Below, in pieces: positions 55,896 through 64,000 of a stretch of DNA of 64,000 bases. Source of the stretch: Ursus arctos (lineage: Eukaryota > Chordata > Mammalia > Carnivora > Ursidae); the NCBI RefSeq assembly GCF_023065955.2, contig NW_026623078.1, forward strand, positions 10,116,199-10,180,198, given 5' to 3'. Position numbers and translations under genes: made by a program. Under the pieces are notes generated by a model, which worked only from the letters and a program-made list of their open reading frames with translations, had not been told where the DNA came from and did not search any database. Each line of letters starts with the position of its first letter. Position 1 is the first letter of the stretch.

Positions 55896-55899
55896 GCAC

Positions 55900-56065
55900 A
55901 TTATGGTAGTGGTTAACAGCATATATATCAGGACCACATAATCCTGGGGACATTATTTAACATCCTTTAACCTCAATTTGTGGTCTTTTATTAATGATTT
56001 TTGTAAGGGTTAAATGTGATAATGTACACAAAGCTTTAGAATAATATCTTAAGTAGTTGAAATAG
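55900..56065 (+). repeat. MIR SINE
   Basis: ttatggtagtggttaacagc (head), ggacattatttaacatcctt (core), and taagggttaaatgtgataat to agctttagaataatatct (3' part), with an internal deletion. Confidence 0.6.
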
Positions 56066-56339
56066 TGATCATACAACTACTTAAATTCTGTCCTTTCTTC
56101 TGCCCCATGTATTTTATTTATACTAGGCCTATTTACTCCACATTAATTGGGAGTTTTTAACTTTGAGCTGTTTATTCTGGAATTCCTAGTAAATTAGGGG
56201 GAAATTTTGTAAATATTTGTCACTTTAAATATTTGTAGCAAAGCTTGGTGGTTTTCCAAATCCCAGCAGAGAAAGACAATGTTAAGTCATGTTTACTAAG
56301 AATTAAGGTTTTTGTCAGGATCCAGAGGATGTGCTTTTA

Positions 56340-56895
56340 ATATAATTTTGCCATGGATATTGTGCTTGCCCACTCAGTACCTTCTTCACCTTCCCTTCCT
56401 AATGCTCTGAACACCTCCCCTGCACAGCAAAAACTTGGTGAAGCAGACTCCATCCTGACTGTACAAAAAGACAGATCGCTCAGTCCTAACATCCTATCTA
56501 GGGGCAATATTTGCTCTTGGTATGTGACCCCATGTGTTTCAATAACGTCTATGTAGAAATGTCTGGAGCTATTAGAGAAACAAATAAATTTCCTTTTTCT
56601 CCTCAAATACCTTACAGAAGAAATCCTCTGCTACCCTTGGAAGTAGATGAAGGAGCAAATAGCCCTATAGCTACTTAGAACTAAAAGGGGAACCAGCATT
56701 AGAATAAACCTGACATCACATGATGCAGAAACAAGGAAATAAATGAAATTGGAATCTTTATGACATTATTGTGCTCCTGAACTAAATCATGCATGAAGCC
56801 TCCCTGCCCATTCACTTTCTATTATTTGAGTCAATAAATTTGCTTTATTGTATAGCCAGATAGAATTATATTTTATTTTTTTTGTTTCTTACGAC
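56340..56895 (+). repeat. Possible old LTR fragment
   Basis: The right part (tttgagtcaataaatttgct, ttattgtatagccagataga) resembles the 3' end of several old mammalian LTRs, where an AATAAA is followed by GTTTAAGCCA. The left part is not recognised. Opposite-strand frames 56,337-56,606 and 56,353-56,556 overlap, so neither is likely coding. Confidence 0.3.
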
Positions 56896-56899
56896 AGAA

Positions 56900-57520
56900 A
56901 ATATACTGAAATACCACAGAATCATATATATTTTTCTGTTTCTGATATGAACAACTAGAAAGATACAGTCTAGAAAATGTCTAAAATCTATTTCTTCAAA
57001 CTGTTACTCATAATAATTAAAACATACATTAAAACAAAAAAGAAAAATTTACATCTAACCTGGGGAACAAAAAGATACAGAACATGGTGTCCTTATCATT
57101 ATGAGGGTTAGAGAAATAAAAAGAAAATCTTACTTCATTTTGTAAAATGCAGTGAATCATTTCAAGAATGATAAAAATTATCAACCTTTAGTAAAAGATT
57201 ATGTATTATGTCATGAAAATGAGTCTTAATATTACCTTTAATTGAGTGTATGCATCATAAAAATTTTTTTAGATTTCCTGATGTTTTGTATCTCTGAAAA
57301 AAGAATAATAAATATTATTTGAATACAATGGCATAGTCTACAGCTATTTCTGTAAAAAAATGAAAATGATTGACTACTTGATTGTATATTTAATATAGTG
57401 CATGTTTTTAAAATAGAATTCAAGTAGCTTTTTATCCAAAATAAACCGAAAATGTGACATAAGGATTGTGGTATACATATAAATATACAATAGCTTACTT
57501 ATCGCATCATTTTTGAAGTT
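56900..57520. other. AT-rich sequence, nothing recognised
   Basis: Very AT-rich, no repeat or gene recognised. Confidence 0.4.
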
Positions 57521-57524
57521 TGGA

Positions 57525-57564
57525 TTAACTAAGGATATATATATATATATATCCCCTTAGTTAA
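57525..57564. repeat. 40-bp near-perfect palindrome with AT core
   Basis: Arms ttaactaagg (57,525-57,534) and ccttagttaa (57,555-57,564) enclose (AT)9 plus CC. Confidence 0.92.
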
Positions 57565-57626
57565 GGTATATATGGTGAATATTTAAAACTCAGACATAAA
57601 ACCCTGCTTGAGATAGAACTAGATTT

Positions 57627-58480
57627 GATGGTTGGTCTGTTGGATATTTTGTTACTGTTTGTGGGTCCCTGAGGCTGTCTATATGCCTTGTTTCTTAGAT
57701 TCGGAAAAGTCTTTTGATCTGTTCTCCATCTCACTGTTCTATCCTCTCTTTTCTTCACTGAAAAAGTGAGCTTATCCAGAGGTTCTTATTTTTGTTATTT
57801 CATTTTTCATTTCCATAACTTCTGTTTTTTAAACTTTTTTCCTTGTTAAAATTTTCTGTTTTTTCATTCATTTCAAGAGAATTTGAATTTGCTTGCTGAA
57901 ACATTTCTATGATGATTGCTTTAAAATTCTTGTCAGGTTACAATATGTGTGATTCATCTCATTGTCAGTATTAAAGAACAGTCTTTTAGCTTTCAAATTA
58001 TGATCTTTCTGGTTCTTGGTATGACACATAATTTTTTATTGTATCCTGCCTTTTTGCTGAACATGTTATGAGTCTTATTTAAGGTTGTTTTTTCTTTTTT
58101 TTCCTATTTCTTTTTAATAGGCATTCAGTCTGTTTAGATTTAGCATACAGGCCCTGTCATAATTTTGTAGACTGATTGGTATCATTGGCAGTTGATTTTT
58201 TTTTGACCCTGTGTGGTACTATTTTGGTCTCAATGGTTTATCTTGTGTCACTGGAGTAGCCACTGGTCCCTGCTGGTACTGCTTGAAGGGATGGAAGAAG
58301 CTGTCCAGGCTAGGCCCCCGAGGGCCACTAAGTGGGGAAAGGGATCCCTCGTCCAGTGGTGGCTATGAGCATATCCAGACCAATACCTGTTGTGTAAAGA
58401 TATCCCTTCAATTATAGAGGAAGTAGGGTGGATGGGGATCACCTCTCAAGAGGCTGCTTGTTTTGTCTGGACTGGGAAAT
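57627..58480 (-). mobile_element. Old L1 fragment, 5' part
   Basis: Plus strand reads the antisense of an old L1: ctgttctccatctcactgtt, gctgaaacatttctatgatg, attgctttaaaattcttgtc, tctttctggttcttggtatg, with weaker resemblance to 58,480. The mutually antisense frames at 58,211-58,442 are within it. Confidence 0.6.
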
Positions 58481-58879
58481 TCTAACTTATTTTAAAACCC
58501 AACTGTTTTCCTTACCCTTTTAGTGACGCTGCATTCCCTAGACAGGAAAATAAATTAGTAAGATTTATGGACTGAAGGAGCTGAGGTTTCACTAGACAAA
58601 ATTTTAAAGGTGAGAAAGTGATAAACATGTAATATATATCGATAGTTCTGTGAATTGGCTTCGGATCTGTCATCTGGCAGATCATGACTGGTTCCTGAAT
58701 GATGATAATTCGGTAGGATTTCAGACAAGAGAAACATCAAAGTGAGCCAGAGGGTGGGAGAATTTTACTGTGGGGAGTTCCAAATTTCCTCAATAAGAAA
58801 TTTAGAGGGACAGAGAAGACTTTCAGGGATTATACACCAAAACAATATTTCTGTATGGAGTGCACTACTTGGTGTTTTA

Positions 58880-59067
58880 GGGTAGGAGCTAAGAGTCAGA
58901 TTTCTATTTGGAATATTCACTCTTCTCCTAGCAACTAAGTGACATTAAGAAAGTTACCGAACTCCCTGTACTGCTGTTTTCTCATAGGAAAATGAGCTAG
59001 TAATGATACCTGCGTCAAAAGGACTTTTGAAGGATTAAATGAACAAATATGTGCACACGTCTTAAAT
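58880..59067 (+). repeat. MIR SINE
   Basis: tagcaactaagtgacattaa, gaaagttaccgaactccctg, tttctcataggaaaatgagc and ggattaaatgaacaaatatg in MIR order. Confidence 0.65.
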
Positions 59068-59069
59068 TC

Positions 59070-60515
59070 GATGTCTGGACAAGCATTTGATGCTTGTTCT
59101 CTTCTATTATTAGACATATCCTGTGGGAACTATTGCTTTTCTTAGCAGTTAGGTCCAATTTTCCAGTTTCTCTTCTTATGCGAGTTCATTATTGTGGGCT
59201 GTTATTTATTTTTTTCCCAGTCATCCCAGATGTGGTTTGTGGCTGCATGGATGGATGGATGGAGAAACAAAGAAAAATTTCATCAACCTTATAGTGGCTA
59301 GTGCTAGAGAATGCTATGCTGATTTAATTCTATCTACAGCTAATCCCAGTAAATCAAATTATCTGTCAACCACTTGTTGTGTCATACAGCTGATTTGTTA
59401 GAATAAGTGAATTAGATTCCTTGTAAGATTTATAAATGATTATGCTAAGATGCATTGCTTAATGCATGCTATATGTAGCTCCTGTTAATTAGGTGCCCGT
59501 CTGTAGTTGCAAAGTTAAATCACTATATTAAAGAGGCATCATTGCATTTCCTCACAACATGTAAATAGTTATTTCAAGTAATTTTGAGTAATTTTAATTT
59601 TCATTCTTAACCCCACAGTTTTCCTCTTATAGTGAATCAACTTCTCTGTTGTTGCTTCAATTAATTATTGATTTGTTACAATTTAATTCACTTTTATTGA
59701 ATCTTAGATTTTCCATCATTATTTGTAAGGATATTATATGTGCTTCTTTGAGAAGTTGCTAAGCTGCCAGATTGTCATTTCTGGACTCCTCTGTACCCTA
59801 ATTCTGTATGATTTGCATGCTAGTTGACTGGGAACTGATTTTTATATAACACATAGCTCCCACTTAAAATGTATAATTTAATTTCAGTGTCCATTCTTTT
59901 AAAAATTTTAGTTGTAATATTGGGAATATCTCTTTGTTCACGGGATAGGAATTCTATATGAATAGTACTCTAGCCAAAGGAATTGTTGGGTATCCTTGAT
60001 CTACTTTTCTTTTTGGTCTACGGGGCATGGGAATGTAATTTGGCATATGTTTGCTTAACTTTGTGAGAAACATGCTAAAGGAAGGAGGTTTATAAAGTGA
60101 GAATGAGCCTAGGCATTTTTGTTTGTGGATTTTGTGGTGACATTTTATCTTACTATGTTCTACGGTTTGAGAACCAATCTTGCCATAGCCATTGTCTCTA
60201 TATTTGTCTGGAGTAATATATTTAAATTTTTGTTTTGATTGTTGTCAATCTTCCAAAATCAATGATAGTTTCTTTTGAGCTCTTATAAAATTATTAGCAA
60301 GATGTTAATTATCATTTTCTCAAATAAGATTACATACAGTGCTGGCACTCTATTCTATTATTTATCTCTTGAACCTGCTCTTTTTTTCCTTTCCATGAAG
60401 ATTTTTTAATTGAGCCTACTTTCTTGATAATTTTTTAATCTACTGATTTTAAACAAAGTTATTAACATGTGTAAAAGTAAAGATTTAATACTTGTTCTCT
60501 CTATACTAGTTTGGA
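59070..60515. other. AT-rich single-copy stretch, possible conserved non-coding DNA
   Basis: Contains an (ATGG)4-5 tract at 59,247-59,264. 59,420-59,720 is rich in TTAATTAG, ATTGATTT and TAAATGATTATG-type motifs and has no recognisable repeat. No gene seen. Confidence 0.4.
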
Positions 60516-60519
60516 ATTA

Positions 60520-60705
60520 TGTCTACTCATAATAAATATTATGTTCGATTATATCAGGCACTATTCTAAGTGTAATACTTAGAATAATTCATTGAAACCT
60601 CACAGAGTCTCATGAGAACTTTCCACATTTGACAGATGAGGAACGCGAAGCACAGAGAGTTTTAGGAGCTTGGCTGTGATCTCAGTGTTAGTAAGGGGTG
60701 CCCTT
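60520..60705 (-). repeat. MIR SINE
   Basis: tatcaggcactattctaagt, tgacagatgaggaacgcgaa, gcacagagagttttaggagc and gtgatctcagtgttagtaag match the antisense MIR. Confidence 0.7.
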
Positions 60706-60955
60706 GTGTGGTTTGGTAATTTTACCAATCCTTATGTGTTTCACTAATGTTTAGAGTGATAAGTTAATCAAATTTCTAACTTCAAAAGACAACATCTGAA
60801 TGTATCATATGATTACTAATACGTGTAGATAAGAAATCATTTATCCTAGACAATCACCAATATAGAATTTTTCTTTTTTAAGAATAAAATTTACTAGGTG
60901 AACATGATGAATGCATTATCTTAAATTCTGAGAGCCTCTCTTAAGTGGTAGATTT

Positions 60956-61050
60956 AAAAAAATATATATATATATAACATATACACACATACATATATAT
61001 ATACACGCATATATATACTTACCAAATGTATATGTATACACACATACACT
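60956..61050. repeat. (TA)/(CA) compound simple repeat
   Basis: Alternating tatata and acacac blocks, interrupted. Confidence 0.88.
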
Positions 61051-61051
61051 T

Positions 61052-61695
61052 GCTAAAAACTTCCCCATACAGACTCAATGTTTTGGTTGCTTAGGAAACC
61101 TCAACTCATTCTATCAACCACAGCTTTCATTAGACAAGCTAGCATCTTTTAGGTATGATGCTTGGTTATAAGATGATGTTTAGTTATAAGTTTCCTAGTG
61201 GGGAGTAAAGGGAAGATGCTGGTGTCTATGAACTCAGAGACTAGTTAACTGCAACATCCTAGGGCACAGGCTTCTTTCAAATGATTTCATTTTTTGACAG
61301 GCAGAGGACAAGATGGTAACCAGTTTTGCTATTGTTTCAAATTCCATTGCTCATTTCAATGGAAATACTAGTGTAGTGTCATTTTCTTTATATTTTATTT
61401 CTTCGTGTTGTCACACTGCGGCTCATTCATTTTAATAATAGTGAAATATTTCCCTAAATCAATAATATATATACCCCTTGACATGCTGAATATGAATAAA
61501 ATAGAGGCAAATCTAAATGATTTCTGTCATATGTCTGGTTTGTCCTTTTAAATGCAGGACTAGCTGTATCTATGTGACTGCAGATGACATTGCTTTGAAA
61601 TGGGATAGGTTCTCCATTAAATAATGAGAGCACTTTTTACATATGGCTTATTGAATCAGTCTGATCACCTTATTGACAGACTGGAGAACCAAACA
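61052..61695. other. AT-rich sequence, nothing recognised
   Basis: No gene or repeat recognised. Confidence 0.4.
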
Positions 61696-61699
61696 GAGT

Positions 61700-61870
61700 G
61701 TGAAGCATTTATAACCTGGCAGACATAATTTTGAATTCCAGCTCTGACACTTAAAACTTTTTTTACATTAAACAAGTTAGGAAAACTTTCTAAATCACCG
61801 TTATTAAATGAGATAAAAATACCCATGTTTAAGGAGTTTTGAAAGATAAAAATAATGTTTTAAAGAACCA
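61700..61870 (+). repeat. MIR SINE
   Basis: tttgaattccagctctgaca, acaagttaggaaaactttct, accgttattaaatgagataa and gttttgaaagataaaaataa follow the MIR order. Confidence 0.55.
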
Positions 61871-62092
61871 GACATTTGTACATGATACTCACTGTTAGTC
61901 TTATGCAGGAATACCCCATAAACCCTCCCATGTTTTTAAGTGCAGATATTTCTAACTTTCCCCAAAGATGTGTCTCAACTCAGAATTTTGAGGGCTCTGA
62001 TGGAGTTATTTAAGTTTAAACTATTTTTTAACCATTAAGTATTCCTTTACTTCCAGCAAAATGCTAAGTCCAGTGCGTTCAGGTTTTACTAT

Positions 62093-62118
62093 TTGTATGT
62101 GTGCGTGTGTGTGTGTGA
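62093..62118. repeat. Short (TG)n tract
   Basis: gtatgtgtgcgtgtgtgtgt run. Confidence 0.9.
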
Positions 62119-62188
62119 TTCCAGGCTAGTGTCCCAAGGCTAGAAAAGATCATCTGAGCATTTCTCGTCCTTTAATGTTTCTTTTAGG

Positions 62189-62216
62189 AATTGTGCTATT
62201 AAATCATAGCACAATT
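62189..62216. repeat. Short perfect hairpin
   Basis: Arms aattgtgctat (62,189-62,199) and atagcacaatt (62,206-62,216) with a 6-nt loop. Confidence 0.9.
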
Positions 62217-62224
62217 TTGGACAG

Positions 62225-63305
62225 AGATTGTCAATTCCTTAATGCCACATGAGGAGGAATATATTTTGTGAAATCATCCTGTTTTCTGACACTGAAAGAT
62301 GGACAGGTTGCTGACTTAGTACCCAGTGCTGAGAGATAGTAGAACCAGCCCTCCTGGATCTTATGTTCTGATGAAGGTGACAAATTCTTAAACATCAGTA
62401 AAATGTAGTGTTTCTTTTTATGAGAAAAGAATCGTACTGTAAACACTTTATCATTTTCTTTGCCTCTTTGTTAGGATCATGCTATGGTCCACAAAACCTT
62501 CCCCAAGTAGGACTTTGCATGTAGTGGATTCAGGTTGTTGCGAGATAAAAACAACATCAAATATATTTGTGGTGAAAGATTAGGTGAAATTGGCAAAAGA
62601 TGAATTATTTCCATACACATGTTAATTTTACCTAAAAGGGGGGCTTTTATTTAAAAAAATTACTGCTTACATGCTATGACAACATTGGCCTTTTTCTGGG
62701 GATGTTGCCTGCATCTCATCTTCTGTTTGCTTATCCTCATGCAGGAAAGAGGCAATGGAACCTGTTAGTTGGAGTGTTTATGTTTTAATGGAGCACGGGA
62801 GTTGAGAGTGGACTATATTGCATGGAAACGGAGTCCTGCTGCACACATAGAAATTACTTTCACTATATTGTGTGAATCCAGACTCAGTACTGTGGGTACT
62901 GGACTGCAAAGTTGGTGAACCACAAAAATGATGGAAAATGCAGGGTCTTGATATTAATGCCTCACATTTGTACAAACTTTAAACTTTCACAGACTATCTA
63001 TTGGTTAATGTCTCATCTAGTTGCAGTGACTCTGAGGTTGAGAAGTCAGACTGTTAAAGTTACTGGAATGTTAGGCCTGTTTTAAAATGTAGGTTGTACT
63101 ATTGCAATATGGTGAGGTCAGCACATCAAGAGATAACTGCTATTGAAGAGATAGTTTATGGATCACAGTTTCCAAGAGGAAGGGACATAACACCTCATGG
63201 GAGGTCACATGGGGAAGTACCAGGTTCAGTCACAAAGCAGAGGAAGAGGGGGCGACTGTGAGCAAGAGCCTTTATTGTGGTTTCCATGGGAAATGACAAG
63301 TGAGG
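62225..63305. other. Intergenic sequence, nothing recognised
   Basis: No gene; minus frames at 62,231-62,446 and 62,778-62,975 are short and unsupported. Confidence 0.4.
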
Positions 63306-63307
63306 CA

Positions 63308-63350
63308 GGGTAAACAGGTTTACCTGTTTACCTGTTTACCTGGTAAACAG
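63308..63350. promoter_or_regulatory. Tandem/inverted array of forkhead-like motifs
   Basis: Three tandem gtttacct units (63,318-63,341) lie between inverted ggtaaacag copies. Four exact forkhead-core motifs result: gtaaaca at 63,310-63,316 and 63,343-63,349, tgtttac at 63,325-63,331 and 63,333-63,339. The array is seen directly; any regulatory role is inference. Confidence 0.45.
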
Positions 63351-63354
63351 GAAG

Positions 63355-63962
63355 GCCTTTTTCTTACAATAGAATTGTGTCATAGATTTTTGTTTGCTTC
63401 CACAGTTCTCAAATCAAATCTCAGTGGAAGGTTTTGCCTGTCAATTCTCTTTAATTTTATTAATTTCTTCGTTATGTTGTAAAAATTTATCTTTACTAAA
63501 TCTATAACCTTCAAGATGGCACGGAATATATACATATTTTATCAATAGGCCTCCCTATGAGGGTAATTGGATAAAAATCAGGTCAAAATATTCTTTCCTT
63601 TTTAATGGTGTAAAACCATTAAATGCATTTAACTTATTTTCCTGAGGAAATTAGAAAGAGAAAAAATAAACATGGATCCAGTGTTTTTATAGGTACCCAT
63701 GCTGAGGGAGGACAAACCTGGAACCTGAAAAATTTACTCTAGAGAACAAATTTCAGAATTTCAGAGTGAGGACCTCAATTAACTCAGTCTTCCTTTAAAG
63801 CAACAAAAATATGACAAAATATCTAAAATCGATCATGTCGGAACTTGCACAATTAACCAACGCCACTAAATGAACCAAAGATCATTTATCCAAGAGAAAA
63901 CATTGAACGACAGTGTGACAGCAGGCTCTGTGATGTTTTAACTTGGGGTTATTCCCATCCTC
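63355..63962. other. AT-rich sequence, nothing recognised
   Basis: No gene or repeat recognised. Confidence 0.4.
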
Positions 63963-63963
63963 C

Positions 63964-64000
63964 ATGCCTGGGTGGCTCAGTCAGTTAAACATCTTCCTTT
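63964..64000 (+). mobile_element. Can-SINE 5' end, cut by the window edge
   Basis: atgcctgggtggctcagtca followed by gttaaacatcttcctt is the tRNA-like head of a Can-SINE; the rest lies beyond the window. Confidence 0.92.

Overview
The window is mammalian nuclear DNA from a carnivore. At least fifteen Can-SINEs (tRNA-Lys-derived SINEs found only in Carnivora) are scattered through it, several of a subfamily I associate with bears and other arctoids (5' part reading like GTTAAGCGTCTGCCTTCGG, then GCGTGATCCCGGCG). Carnivore-type L1 3' ends are also present. A bear or panda is the best guess, from memory of these subfamilies rather than from a search.

I find no supportable protein-coding gene, exon, RNA gene or CpG island. 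The longest open frames are 110-150 codons; they sit in repeats or AT-rich DNA and look like chance. The window reads as a gene desert or a very large intron, built from AT-rich single-copy sequence and layers of transposable elements.

Layout. 1-8,400: AT-rich unique DNA with three Can-SINEs, an old L2 (about 2,200-3,235) and an unnamed old repeat. 8,400-26,100: antisense L1 3' end, MIRs, Can-SINEs, two copies of one old LTR-like element (13,197-13,733 and 17,985-18,490) and a class I solo LTR (16,625-17,060). 26,100-29,250: L1 3' ends and long TG microsatellites. 29,259-35,553: a decayed class I (gamma-type) endogenous retrovirus on the minus strand, with traces of gag, protease, RT, RNase H, integrase and env TM and three Can-SINEs inside it; its 5' LTR is truncated. 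35,560-40,200: unique DNA, then an MLT1-like LTR split by what looks like a processed retrocopy of a gene 3' end. 40,220-43,945: an old plus-strand L1 mosaic carrying two Can-SINEs, a TA repeat and a Tigger/MER2 fragment. 44,372-45,172: a complete old LTR. 47,961-51,185: a Can-SINE and a long L2 with its RT region. 53,248-54,231: an L1 with a 5' inversion (twin priming). 54,565-64,000: another L1 3' end, an antisense L1 5' fragment, MIRs, short palindromes, a cluster of forkhead-like motifs, and the start of a Can-SINE at the window edge.

Nothing looks like a new gene system. The most informative items are insertion-history events (two SINEs sharing one target with three duplicate copies, a twin-primed L1, a retrocopy inside an LTR), a local pair of related sequences at 11.27 and 14.55 kb, a few near-perfect hairpins, and a compact array of forkhead-type motifs. 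Repeat names come from recognising sequence by eye, not from a repeat-library search.
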